Under the pieces are notes generated by a model. The model did not search any database and was not told the DNA's origin. It worked only from the letters and a program-made list of their open reading frames with translations. From positions 5,824,520 to 5,888,519 of the forward strand of contig NC_054389.1 of NCBI RefSeq assembly GCF_001625195.1: a stretch of 64,000 nucleotides of DNA, given 5' to 3'. Below, piece after piece: positions 1 to 12,709 of the stretch (its first letter is position 1; every line of letters starts with the position of its first letter). This DNA is from Drechmeria coniospora. Taxonomy: Eukaryota; Ascomycota; Sordariomycetes; Hypocreales; Ophiocordycipitaceae. Position numbers and translations under genes: made by a program.

Positions 1-1089
1 GAAAACGGTCGACGTGATGCCTCCCCGCGTGACAAGATGACACTCGCTACAGGTGCGGTACTGGCAACCCCCACGCTTGACGCAAGCGCAGGATGACACT
101 TAGTAGTCGGTGGCTCGGGGCAGGGTGCGGCGTGGCACGACAGTACCGATCGAAGCAAGACGAGTCGTGACGATGATGGCATTCGCCTTCATTCGATGGG
201 AGCCACCCACGTGGTAAAGGCAACGTTTCGTGCCATGGCTAGAAACTCGTTCCGTACCGTAGGTATCATCCCTGCCTGCGCTTTTTTTGCATGCATTCCC
301 CTATCCGTCACACCCGAGGTTGCGGCGCACGAGGCCTGTATTAACATGACGGCGTTGACATACCTGCGTTGGCATGCATGCGTTCACCGATGAGCAAGGT
401 GCCATCGCTTCCCGGCGTGCGGACGGAGCACAGAGAAAGCTGTTGTCGTCCATTTGCACCGACCATGCAGACTGTACGCGGGCGGCATCTAGGCGTGCTG
501 TGCGGACGAGCACGTGGTATCGTTCGCGTCTACTATTCCGCTCTTCATTCGCACCGTCTGACTGGCCTGACTGTTCCCGTCGCCATCATGTCCAGCGGCT
601 TGCCTCGAGCTTGCGGAGGGGAGCGGAGGGGACGTCGCACAGGACCGAGCCTGCATGCGACAAAAGCCGGCGTGCTTGGTATCATCATCTTCATCTCCAC
701 GGCGCATTGCCGAGCACCAGTGGATGGACGTGGCAGGAACAACAACCGTACCGCGATGCCTCCGCACGCCGTGTCAGCCTGGCCGTGGGTTGGTGCATCT
801 GACCAAGAAAAACTGCTTCTCGCTTCCGCCCATGCTGCCCTGTCATCCATGACAAGAAATCCCTGCTCGTACGAGGATACGTGTAGGAGGGTGTACGCAA
901 GTGCGTCAAATGTCTGTCGATGATGGAGAGTCGATGTCCGGCTGATGAACATGAACCTCGTGCTCGTGGGTTGTAGGTTCTCGAACCCTCACTGCCAGCA
1001 GTCGTGCTGCCTCTTCCTTCCGCATGGCTGCGGGTGGGAGTGTGAGCAGGTGCAGTGGTAGGAGCATTCGAGACCATCCAGCCGAGTCC

Positions 1090-3725
1090 AGCAGCTGTAA
1101 GTACTCCGTACTTGGGAGGCATAATTGCACTGTACGCTACACTGCCGTGTACGTACACATGGCTGTAAGTACAGTAATATATTCGCACGCGCTCGTGCAC
1201 GGCACATAAGTGCGGCACGCAAGTACTAGCACTGAAATAATACGGAGTACATGCACACGCACCCGTAAGGCACTCGTACACTGCAAGTGCTGCACGAACT
1301 TGTAGTGGAACTTGGCGAGTAAGACTCCATACTCCGTGCCTTCTCCGTACATGTGCGTGCACTGGCTGGGGTAATAAGTGAGCCGTGCTTTTACGTCAAC
1401 CGTGCCAATGCCGTGCCGGAGTGCTTCTCCTCTGGCCTGCGAGGTAGGGGACTTGACCAGTCACTCGGGGTGTCCTTGTCTCACCCGGCGGTGCACCGTC
1501 TGGGGCATAGGAGACGTTTCCCCTTTTCTCGTTTGTCGTGAGCAGCTTCTCGGAGCGGCCAAGAGGGCAAAAGGAAACAGCAGCGGGTAGATGTACACGC
1601 ACTTGTGCCAGCCCATGCGAAGGCACCGAGTTCATGCATTGATACTTGGGGCATTACTTGTACGATATGGATCACAAGTACTCCGTACCCTGTGCTCCGT
1701 ACCCCGTACATGGACATGGAATGAAGCGGCAAAAGCAAACCGAGATTCGTAAAGGGCGACCCAGACCCAGCCATCGCTGGGGTTGCTTTTTCCCCTCACA
1801 ATTCCATGCAAGTACCCCGTGCTCCGTACATGTCGTATCGTCGTAGGTGAACATGAAAGTAATATGCTCAGCTACTCCGTAGTTGTACATATGCTCCTTG
1901 TTGCTGTGCTGTACGTATATGTACTAGCAGGTACGCTTAGTCGGACTCGGCACTCCGTACCCGTACATGAATGTGGTGTTCGAGAGAGTCTGACTACTAT
2001 TAATACGTACTAGGTAATCGCGGCACCTGTTCAGGTACTGGTACATGTAAGTACAGTTAGGTACAGTACATGAGACGTGCTGTGCGGAGTTCATGCCCCA
2101 GCACTCATTGGTAAAGACAGCACAGGCACCGCGATAATGGTACTTACACCCAAGTACGTGCATCTGTGCGAACTTGGAACCAGAGGCGGATCCAGCCAAT
2201 GCAGAGCAAAACAAAAACCGCGCTGGTCAAGTGCATGCATGGTCCTAGCTCGCCTTGTCCCTGATCGTGGCCGATTGTCCGAAACGGCCAGGTTAGTCTG
2301 GATCCGAAGATTGGCACCGTTGCATACCGAGACAAACTCGCAAGTCTGTCTACGAGCACATGTACAGTACGTGCGCTTGCTCAGGCACTCCGCACACTGT
2401 AATTAATACACGTACACGTCTGCACATGTACTTACCGTACATGTACTTGTAGCACTTGCACTCGCACGTGAGCTAGTGCTTGTACTTGCACTTGCGGTTC
2501 GTAGCACTTGTTCGTCAGTTGTATCCTTTCCTTTCCATGTCATCGGGCTGTTGTCGTCTCTCCCCCATTCCAATTGACTACACCTCATCGGGTTTGCGAG
2601 GAGTATTATCGGTGACTTGTGCACGAACGGAGTGCACCTATACTTAGTATTGATTACTTCGTACAGTCACCCAAGTCTGTACTGTACTTGCAACTTGTTG
2701 CATACCACTCCGTTGTGCTCACTTGCAAGTGCATGTATACGGACCACAAGTGACCCGTAGTACTCCATATACGCACGTCCCCAAAGACCTCCGCAGCGGC
2801 GAGGCGGGGGCGGACAACGTGCACTCCGTACACACGCTGCTTCGTCGCCGTATGCGGGAATGTACCTACATGTGCGGAGTACTCCGTGTGGTGTAGTCTC
2901 GGGTGCGACGTGTGATGACTGTCGAGATTCAGCGCGCACGGCGATCATTGCCTCCGTCGCAAGACAACCGACCGCACTACGTGGGGGGCAAAAGGAAAAA
3001 ACGGCAAAGCAAAACGTCGGGGGTCCCAAAACTACCTCTTCGAGGCAGACTGACTGGTCACCGAAGCGCTGGCGCACTCTTGCTGAGCGTCGCGGTGGAG
3101 CTCACCTGGCTGTGCGTGCTGCAAGCAAGTGCGTAAGTAATACAACGACTGCACTGTCCTGTATCACTTCCGGGGCTCCGCGTAGCGAGCGACTTGCATC
3201 CTCGTTTTCTCCTGCAAGTGTACACTGCACCGGTACGTGCATCCGCTTCCTTCGTGAGTCCGTTATGCTTCGACCCTGTCGTACGGTGGGACGCCTAGGG
3301 TGCCGACTGGCGGATATCCTTTTGGGAGAATAATACATGTACCGTGCTTGCATGTGAGAGATCGTCCTTGTCTTCGGTGCCGCACCCATCACTTGCTCGC
3401 CTTTTTTAGTCCGTACTGTGGCTGGTAGCGCCTGGCGCCTCGTCCAAGGTTTTCATGGCGGCTGGGAGAGGGAGGGAGAGTAGTTGTCCGTACATGGTGG
3501 CATCATATCATACTCTTGTGATGCATCAAAGACGACCCTTGCCTTTAGTTTTCGGAATCATACAAGACGAGCAGCGGATGCGCAAGCGTAACGATCGAGA
3601 CGGCTCGAGTGCACGAGTAGTGTACAGTATGGTGCTCGCATTTTCTCCGTGTGCTGTTGCACTGTAGTATTCATCAATGTTGTACTCCTATGAGCAGCAC
3701 GTACTCCGTTCTCCGTACGTGCTTA
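1090..3725. repeat. GTAC-word repeat island
   Basis: This intergenic stretch is dense in GTAC-containing words: TACTCCGTAC, TACGGAGTAC, AAGTACAGTA, CATGTACTTG and close variants. Copies are dispersed and in both orientations rather than in a regular tandem. Density is highest at about 1100-1350, 1660-2100, 2400-2480 and 2650-2890, and thins after 3350. It contains no credible gene. Confidence 0.7.
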
Positions 3726-6019
3726 GATAGTAGCAGTCAGTGACGTACGCCAAAAACAAAATGTGGCACGGACGGGTGACCCCGTTCCGTACCGTACAAC
3801 TCCCGGCCCGCGGGTCGGTGCCGGAACTCTGAGGTCACCGCGGTCCGCTCATTAGTCGCTGCTGAATTATTTAGGGGGCGAGGGGGGGCGCGCCACCTGC
3901 CGTCCTCGGGAACGACGAAATGCTTCAGCCGAAGCCATCCATCAGCCTCGCAGGCAGATGCCATCGACCACATAGCGGTCCGACAACGAAAAGGCTCGAG
4001 AGACTGTGCCTTTTGGGCATGTGGGAGTTGGCCATGGTCGGTCGGATACACTGCAGCAGCCACATGGCGGCAACCATCGATCTGACCAGAGATTGACTGT
4101 TTCAGATAGGAGACCGCGCAGGAGGTTCTCGTCGAAAATTGTCGCAGTCCTCGTCGCCGTAGAGCATACTGAAGTAAGTTGGCCCATGACCAAGACTAGG
4201 CCCGCCAGGAAGCGGTCGGCTTTCAGCATGCGCAGTGAAGTCAACGAGCAAGGCTTGCACACCGATAGAGAATGTCGTCGATGTTGCCCCGAGCTCCCAT
4301 CTGCGGGCCCTGCTGCGGACGGGAGAAGGATGAATGTCGCGTATACCAGGCATGGTTGTTGTATTCGGATGGCGTAGTGGCAACCCGAGGCAGCGCGTAC
4401 TCGAAATCGTACCGTGCCTATCCAGCCCCAAGAATCAGCAATCTGACCGACATTTCACTTCCATTCGTTGTTGTCCTCGTCCCTTCCAGCACGAGTACGT
4501 ACAAAGCAAGGGCATCGGACGGATATCAAAAAATGCTTGCTAAGACCGACTCCGCATCGCTTCAGCTCCCCTCGATGCGCCGGCGACAGGGCTCAGGTCG
4601 ACATCGAGCCGACCTGGGGGTGCGGCCGTGGGTGCATACGAGCCATGTAATATCCCGAGCAAGTTCGGGAACAAGGCGTCATCGGTCCTCATTGGGTCCC
4701 GTTATGACTCGGGTGTCGGGATCACCAGATGAGAGGGGCTGCCTTGACCGTTGGAGCGTCGCTGGGATATCCTTGCTGTTCGAGTAGCAAGGTTCACGAA
4801 AGCTCTGTCCGTCAGTCGCGCGCACAGTGCATCTGTTAGCAGCAGACCAACACCAACAACGTCGCCAACACCAACATCAAAGTCCAAGCTCGCTCGACCG
4901 CCGGTACGACTGGCCACGATCGAGTGCCACTCCCATGCCGGCCGTCGTGGTTGGTGCTGAGCCCATCACTTGGACGCCCAACCTGCTTCTGAATTTGCTT
5001 GCTTTTGAACTTCCTCGGACCATTCTCAGAGCATTTTCGACATTTCATGTATTACCTGCTTACCTTCTGTCCGTTGTCAGAGCTGCTCGGTGAGAACGAA
5101 GCGTACGTGCCTCGTGACCCGCCAGGCCGCATGTGGATTGCTGCAAGTATGTGGATTCGGACTGTGGTCGTGGCCATGCCGCCGGTGAACATGCTTCTCC
5201 TTCGCCGTCGTCCCCCCCAAGACGTCCGCCTGCATGCATCACGGCGCAGACGATGCCCGTCCTTGTGCAGCCTTGTCGTTCCTGATGCGAATTCCAGACG
5301 GGTGGCACTTCAAACGTCGGATTTGTGGCGCCATGGCCAACCGTGCTTGCCCATCGCCGAATCTCCCGCCACTCATCGCTGATGGCCAAGCCCGATTGCT
5401 GTCAAACCACGTGAAGCAAAACCTCTATCAGATGGGAGCGAAATCCCATGCCCGGCCGAGAGGAACCCACGTCGTGTCGCAGACGGCATATCTCAACCCT
5501 AAGCCGCTAATATGCAGACCGCCGGGACGGGAGCGACCTTGGAAGTGACGGCGAGGTGCCAAGGAGCGTCTGCGGAGTGCACGAGTGCGAGCGCCAGTGC
5601 GGGCAACGGCCGCCATAAGTCCAGGCCACCACCTAGGCGTTAGGGACAAGCAAGTAGCTCAGCTCCAACGGCGCGCCGTCAAGCGCCACGGACGACGACC
5701 TCAAGCCACGGCTCACCCACCTTTGAGACTCGGCCCCTATCGGAAAGTGGCGAGGCTAGCGACACGGACACTGGGGTGCGGTGCACACATTCGAGTGCGG
5801 CCACATTCCTCCTCGTAAGCAGTGGGCGATCCCACCAGTTGGAGACCGATGGCCCTGTTTTTGCCGCACTTCTTCCGCGGGCGCGGCCGTCGCGGGCGCG
5901 TTCGCCTCGCACCGTTCCCGCCCGCACCTGGGGAATTGCCCCTTCTCCAGCTTGGGCTCCACCCTGTTACAGGGACAAGAATGGAGAACCAGAAACAAGT
6001 GCGGCTGCGGAGCATCGAG

Positions 6020-6200
6020 AGCTAGTGCATGTACGCACCTATTGGTGCTCTCGTCAATACGGCGCAATAACGTACTGTAGGTGTAAGTATGGAGTAAGTA
6101 CGGAGCAAGTACGGAGTACATGCAAGTACGGAGTACATGCAAGTACTCCGTAAATTCGGTCAAGTATTGGTACGTACGGCGTCAAGTGTGCTGTACACCT
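6020..6200. repeat. GTAC-word island with short tandem
   Basis: A compact cluster of GTAC words. At about 6109-6142 a 17-nt unit beginning GTACGGAGTACATG is repeated twice in direct tandem and is followed by the complementary form AGTACTCCGT. It shows the same vocabulary as the larger islands. Confidence 0.7.
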
Positions 6201-6699
6201 ACGTGTGTCTGGTCGCACGCAGCCGTCTCCATGCTCGTTTCGTAGCGAGCAGTGGGCCAGCTGAAGCCAAAACAGTGGCAGGTCGAGTGCTTCGACATTG
6301 CTTCGTGTCTCTCTTGTCGGTCCAATGCCAACGCCGGAGGAGGGCCTGAACGACTCGTGCCATGCCGCCGGCGAGTGCAAAGCCCTCGCGTCGAAAACAG
6401 CAAGCCCTGCTGATCCGCTGGTTCGTTCTGGCGGAGGCGGTGGATGAGCTTGGCTGGGATGCTGATGACGAAGCGGTTGTGCTTTTGTTGCCTCCAGCAG
6501 GGAGGACCCCCCGCACAAATGGGCATGGCAGATTGGACTTGGGTTGGACTTGGATCGGAGGCGGATGGTGAGGCATGCCACGGCCCAGCCAGTCGGTCTT
6601 GCCACAAGCACGTACTTCTGCCGGGCGGCCCCTTCCCCTCTTGGGATCCTGCACTCCTAAGGGTCGTGCCCTGCCTCCTTCCCTGTCCGGATATCGAGG

Positions 6700-7140
6700 T
6701 ATGGATACATTCACGTACCTGTACCTGCACTGTACTGGTACATGTGCATGTACTCTACGAATACGGGGCACCTGTACTCCGCACCTCCAGGTACAGTACA
6801 CCGTACACCTGTAATAGGCGGGGCACCGTACGGAATACAGAGTGCATGCGATGTACTGTAAGGTACGGAGTAGTGGTACTTGTACAGGTACTAACGCTTG
6901 CTCCAGTGGCAGCTACGGCGATCACTGCAGCTTGCTTCTTCTCCAACTATTGCAAGCCGATGTGCTCCGTATCTGTCAAAGCAGATGCGTGTCGGCTGGC
7001 AACGTACATACATGTACGGAGTACGGAGTACTTACTGTGTGGTGCTGATGAGTTAGTAGTACTCGGTCAGTCGTACTCCGTATTTGGCTACCTAGGTATA
7101 CCGAGACCTTGTACTCCGTACGTACAACTACTGTACATGG
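6700..7140. repeat. GTAC-word repeat island
   Basis: Dispersed GTAC words in both orientations, for example TGTACGGAGTACGGAGTAC near 7015-7033 and TACTCCGTAT near 7075. There is no tandem periodicity beyond two copies and no gene. Confidence 0.65.
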
Positions 7141-7723
7141 CAGCCTGTAATACGTCAGGAGAAAGGTACGTCGCACACCGTTCCGACAACTCCAAAATCT
7201 TCGTGCATGCGCCTCATTGGCTTATTGGCCGTGTTGATTGTCTGGCCGTTTGCTCCTCCTCAGGCCTCCACCATCAACTCGGGCTCCTCTCTGGTCCTTG
7301 CCTTGTGCTGGCCAGAATCCGTCCGCCGTATCATTTGGTTTGATGCTCCATGCTCGGAGTATGCGAATGCGTAGGTACGCATCCGAGCACTCATCGGTCA
7401 GGAAAGCGTTGGCGAGGCGAGTCGGCCACAGGTACCGATCCTCATGCTGTCCACGTACGCGCTGCCTGGTGGCACGGACGGCACTCGACGGCGTCAAAAC
7501 CTTTGGGAATGCAGATGAGGCCTTGCCGGCGCCTTCATCCAGATCCAGGCAACCCGGAAACGAGGACGAATCAAATGACGGATTGCTTGGTTGGCTGGCA
7601 ACTTGGCATTGGCAAGGGAGGGGGGTGTGGGCAAGAGAGGACGATAAGCGGCTATCCATCCTTCACGACAGCGCAATAGCCTTCCGCCTCCCCTTGACCT
7701 CATTTAACTACTGGCACCGCAAC

Positions 7724-7748
7724 GCACCGCACCGCACCGCACCGCACC
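7724..7748 (+). repeat. GCACC pentanucleotide microsatellite
   Basis: Five perfect copies of the pentamer GCACC in gene-free DNA, preceded by two imperfect copies. Confidence 0.85.
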
Positions 7749-8936
7749 TTGCTCGAGCACAAGGTACTGTACCGTACCGGCCGGTACTATACGTGTACGT
7801 GCAGGTGTGTAGGAGGAAACGGCGGAGGTACGTGTTACCACGACGGAGCAAGTACAAGTATTCGTTGCGTTGCCACCCTCCCCCGGTCTCCTCTGCTGGG
7901 TCACGGCCTTTGATGAGCCCTCCCCTCCACACAACCCTGGTTGTCCTAGCGTGCTGATGGGTGAGAGCTCGTGGGTTCGCCTGCTAATAGCCTGTCGTTG
8001 AGACTTCGCTTCCAGTTCCAGCAACATCTCGACTTCTTACCGTCTTTCCCTCCTCTCCTTCGGACAACTTTTGACGAGATCCAGCCTTGTCGGCATTTCA
8101 TCCGTCTGCTGCAACATCGCCCGCCGCTTGCACCCTTCTTCCGACCTTGCATCGATCGGCCTTCTCTCCTCCGGCCGCTTGTCCTGCGATACCGTCTGTA
8201 CATGGAGCAAACGGAGCGCAACATCGGCAGCACGTCCCTACCCTACCCTACCTACCCTACCTCGACGCTGTGCGACGTCAGCCCGCGCTGTTGCACTCGT
8301 GCATGCTCCGGCCAACCCTCGCGCCCATCGCTAGCCAGTGCGCACGCCTACACCAACATACATGTACATGTATGCTCGTACCGCTAGGCCTTGCGTACAC
8401 ACCGCCGAACTCTACGCGTCCGTCGAACCGCCGTCGGTAGGTCAAGGGAAGGTGTGTCGTGGTATGGTGACAGCAGCCAGCCGACTCGCTTTTCGCCCCA
8501 CCGTTCGCTTTTGACTACACGCTCGTACCTCTGGACGGGCCCAACGGCCGATCGCCTTCGCCTCGCCTGCCGTCCTTGTGGCCTTTGCGCCGGACCTCGA
8601 AAGCACCCCGAAGCTCTCCGCCGTCGATCAGCAAACCAACTTGTTATAGCAACCCAGCCTTCGCTCGATCCGGCCCGGCTCATGCTTTCTTCATAGCCTA
8701 CCAATCGCGCGACCTTCTTCCGTCCACCCCATGCCCACCGGCCTGGTTCCTGGGCTCGCACGCAAGAGCTCGACGACCCAATACTAGTCGACCTTTGAGC
8801 CTCACTCCCCCCCGTGTCTGTTGTTTCGCCTTCAACCCATGGCCACCGCCCCTCCGTGGTCCCAACCCTGCCATTCGCCTTGTTCCTGATTATGTATCTG
8901 TGTCCCCCCCGTGCCTGTACGTCAAGCACCACAAAC

Positions 8937-9169
8937 ATGGATCAAGGAATCCCCGAGAGCAAACGCCCTCGTCTCTCATGGTCCTCATCTGCAGCCCAAG
9001 GTGCCTCGCTCCCGCATCTTCATGTCACCCCAACCGTTCAGCGTTCTCATCCTCCTTCATCGCATCCTGCCGCTGCTCCTCAGCAGCATCATTCGACCTC
9101 GGGCCAGTATCAACAGACATATGCACCCCGCTCAGCGGACCACGTCACCGTGCCTGCGCAAGGCCATAC

Positions 9170-9208
<39 letters not shown>

Positions 9209-12200
9209 GCATTCTGACCTCGACCGTCGCCATTACGAACAAGAGACTCTTGCTCCCTTGCAAGATCATTATCGTCATCCTCAAACACAACCTCAGCCAC
9301 AACTTCAACCCCAACAGCAGCAGCCTCCTTCGCCGGCGAATCCCACCTACTCCCAATACCCTCCGAGAGACTCGCTTGTGACGAGGGAAACCGGTGAAGA
9401 TCCTCGACGACCGAACTCGACGGGTCATGCCCCGGACGCGGTACCACCTGCACCGCACGCCGTACCGGCTCCTCAACCTGCCGCTCCACTTCAGTCTGCC
9501 GTGTATCCGGCAGAAGGCCAACCACGACACATGAGTTACGATGCCGGCCAGCCGGTGCCTCCGACGACGGGAGTGTATCGTGCGCCGACCTTTCCTCAGC
9601 CTGCGCCGTCGTCTCACCAATCCTCCTACGACGCTCATGCCTCCTATCCCACCGAGGCTTTCTACAGCATCTACCCGTCAGCAACCACGACGAAGAAGAA
9701 GAACACCCGAGCATCCCAGGTACGCCCAATCCTTGACCCGGATCTCGTGCTGCGTCGGAATGCTGACGAAGATTCGCCTCCAGGCTTGCGACCAGTGTCG
9801 CCAGCTCAAGGCAAAGTGTGACGAAACCAAGCCATGCAAGACATGCAGAGATAAGGGCACCGAGTGCAGATACCGGGACCCCGTGCCCAAAGCGTACGTT
9901 GATGGAGGATTTGCTCGCCTGTGTGGGAGTGGCTGCTAACTGTCTCCAAGCACGGACAAAGCCCAAGCCGACATCCTCGAGGGCATCACCATGATGCAGG
10001 ACAGCCTCAACAGACTGGCAGATCACGTCCATCACATGAACGACAGGATGACAAAGATTGAGTCCTCCGTCTCCATGTTTCGTGGCAGTGGTCACGTTCG
10101 GCCAGACTCTGGATTCCCCGAGGACACCAAGTCCTTCTGCCGTCATTCTCCTGCGTCCATCCAACCTGAGTATTACACGCACGAGATTCCACGCGACCAC
10201 ATGTCAAGCCCCCCCAAACGCCTGCCCATGCAAATCATGGTAGAGGACGAGATAGAAGCAGAGCCAGGCCCGCCAGTTCCTCCTGGAGAGCCTGCCATTC
10301 CGATCAACCACACCACGCTAGCGGGCCTGCTCCTGAACTGGGTGCCGATACAGGCGCTCACAAGGAAGCATGTGGAGCGGGCTGGCATTCGTCACGTCGG
10401 CGAGTTCCCCATCAGCCAGGAGCAGAATCGTGGACAATTAATTGTTTACGGTCGGGGCGAAGCCTCGCACCCGTCTCGCCAGATGATGGAGATCCCCGAT
10501 CGCGGCCCACTCGACACGGTTGATGACCTGTCCGACTTTGCATCGCCTTCTCCGGCTGCCGATTGGGGACATTTGGGCGGGCTCAGCCCTGCCGAGACTG
10601 TCGATTACCGTGGCGGCGTCCTGGGCCACGATGGCAACCCCGATTTCACCGAATCCAGGGTTTGGCAGTATGTGAAGAGCTTCAAGGACAACATACTGAA
10701 CATGCATCCCATCATCCAACCTCAAGTCCTCGATGATTGGGTTCACCATTTTTTGGACACGCTGCCGAAAGTGCAGCCAAAATCCCTGAAGCATCCAACG
10801 TCCAAGCCTACCTTTGCCGTCGGTGGCGGAGGTCACGATACCGTGGGTTCAAAACGGAAGCGATCCCCCGGGCTGGATGGGCAGGATGCCCCCTCGACGC
10901 CGGCCGCCGTGAGAGCTGGGAAACCGGAGCGGTCGATCCACAACGCCTTGATTCTGACCGTGCTAGCTCTCGGCAAGGTGTGTCTTCACCGCGACAACGT
11001 TCCCGACGCGGTTCATCACGGTGATCCACTTCCCCACGGGAGTCCCATGAGTCGAAACGGAATCCCGCCGTTGATCCAGCGATCACCACCGAGCCACTCA
11101 TCATCACAGTCACAATCCTCGGGACTGCCCTCGCCTAATGATCCGGAACGAGGCCCCCAGAGCAGACGATCGTCGACGTATGGAACGGGGCCCGTCCGGA
11201 CTGGCTACAGCCTCAAGAAGAATTATGAAGTGATACCGGGCCTCGAATATTTTGCGTTTGCCACCGACATTCTCGGGAACCACCTCGGTTCCTACACGAA
11301 CATGAAGAATGTTTACGCCAACATCTTTGCTGGTCTCTACCAGGGACAACTGGCACGGCCGGTCGAGAGCTTTGCTTTCATCCACCAGGCCGGCCACAAG
11401 CTGCAAGTAATTATGAGGCCGTAAGTAGCTCGCGTGACCAACCATCTTCCTTGATCACTCTCTGACCTCAGATGAAGGAGCCTAGGGAAGTTGCGGGACA
11501 TCAAACGTGCCGGCATGTTCATACAAGACGCAAAGTACAATCAGCTTGCGCTCGCATTCTGGACGTGCTTGCAACTTGAAAGGTGAGATATGGTGGCTCC
11601 GGTGCACGCAAGTCAGGATTCTAACGCGGTCCGCCTGCCTCGCAGCGATCTCATCGCAGAATTACCGTTACCGCCGTCCGGGCTTCTCTCGTACGAGGAT
11701 GACATGCCTCATCCGAACATGAGCCTCATCGAAGGCGTCGACCAAGGAGTTCTAGACAGCTACCCTGGGCAGCTCTACCTGAGGACGCACCTCAACAGCA
11801 TACATCGCATGTTTTACTCCCCTCACGACCCTTCCGAGTCCAAGGAGGCGGCAGACAACAAGTTCAAGAACGTGGGACTCGTGGCGGATGGGGTCTCCGA
11901 CATGACATGGGTTGCGCCGCGATACGCCTTCAGGGAAGAAGACCCGCCGGCTACCGAGATTCTCGGGGCGAGGCTGAGGGGCAAGTACTGGGGTGCGCAG
12001 GTCATCACGTACCGGCCGTTTGTCCGGGCAATCTTGGAATTCAACCACAACCAGAAGATTCACCCGGCGAGCCCGAACTTTCCAACGACGCCCGAGTTTC
12101 GCGAAGGCATCGTCTATCCAACGATCGCACCGGGCACGAGGACATCGAACGATCTCGACCCGAAACTAGTGGAGCTGGCCCGTAGAGGGATCAAAGCTTT

Positions 12201-12709
12201 GATTGAGAGCACGAGAGCGTTTCATGGTCTAGGCGAAAGCCGTCCAATCATCACCAACGTGTTCGGAACAGCACATGCGTATGTAACCCCTCCATGACAA
12301 TGAATTGATGAATCGATGTATTCTAACTGGTTTTAGTCAATGGGGGAACCTGGTCGTCCTATCGGCCGCGTTTCGCGACCCTGTTCTGAAGTCCAGCGTC
12401 GATGAGGAACTCCTGAAAGGTCTATTCCAGCGAACGATACGGTTTCTGGCACAATCTTCTACGGCAACAAGCACGCTTAGAATCGACATGTATATCCTGC
12501 AGTGTCTGCAGAAGGATCTGTTCCACACCCATGACGTCAAGACCAACTCGAGTTTCTCCAGCCAAGCGAGCAATGCGAGCAGCGCAAGCGTGCAGGCAGT
12601 GAGGGTGCCCATGGCGGTCTTGCCTCACGGCGTGCATCCAGGCGGCGAGAACAACTTCTTGGCAGCCATGTCTCGTCAAAGTCAGATGGGCATTCCCTTT
12701 GCAAGATGA
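8937..12709 (+). CDS. Zn2Cys6 transcription factor with internal zinc cluster
   Basis: Six exons: 8937-9719, 9784-9893, 9951-11420, 11478-11582, 11646-12278 and 12337-12709; 1157 aa. All introns are GT-AG and 57-64 nt, and introns 2, 4 and 5 show CTAAC before the acceptor. The start ACAAACATGG has a good context. Residues 1-260 are low-complexity and Q/P-rich, including a CAG-coded Gln run. The binuclear cluster (CX2CX6CX5CX2CX6C, beginning ACDQCRQLKAKC) lies at about residues 262-290, far from the N-terminus. It is followed by a likely coiled-coil dimerisation segment (about 300-345) and a long fungal-type middle region with RDIKRAGMF and SDLIAELPLPPSGL. Binuclear zinc proteins are fungus-specific nuclear regulators. 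I do not recognise the target pathway. The acceptor of exon 4 could alternatively be at 11481, which keeps the frame. Confidence 0.9.
9171..9206 (+). repeat. (CAG)12 coding microsatellite
   Basis: Twelve uninterrupted CAG triplets in exon 1 of the Zn2Cys6 gene, translated as polyglutamine. Pure triplets, rather than mixed CAA/CAG, suggest length variability between strains (inference). Confidence 0.95.

Larger units (their letters stand above)
1..8936. other. gene-free block with GTAC-repeat islands
   Basis: I find no ORF in this 8.9 kb that reads like a conserved protein. All candidates are short, rich in Arg/Cys/Ser and overlapped by equally long ORFs in other frames. Sub-regions rich in GTAC words (about 1090-3725, 6020-6200 and 6700-7140) are listed separately. 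The stretches 1-1090, 3730-6000 and 7200-8300 are unique-looking, moderately GC-rich DNA in which I see nothing. The last several hundred bases, about 8000-8936, are pyrimidine-rich and probably belong to the promoter and 5' leader of the Zn2Cys6 gene that follows. Confidence 0.6.

Noticed and set aside
954..1000. possible tRNA B-box-like stretch (GGTTCTCGAACCC)
   Set aside because: It is a small hairpin with one extra base. No A box, acceptor stem or anticodon arm could be placed around it.
9145..10200. 351-aa minus-strand ORF
   Set aside because: It is antisense to exons 1-3 of the Zn2Cys6 gene, with poly-Ala from the CAG repeat.
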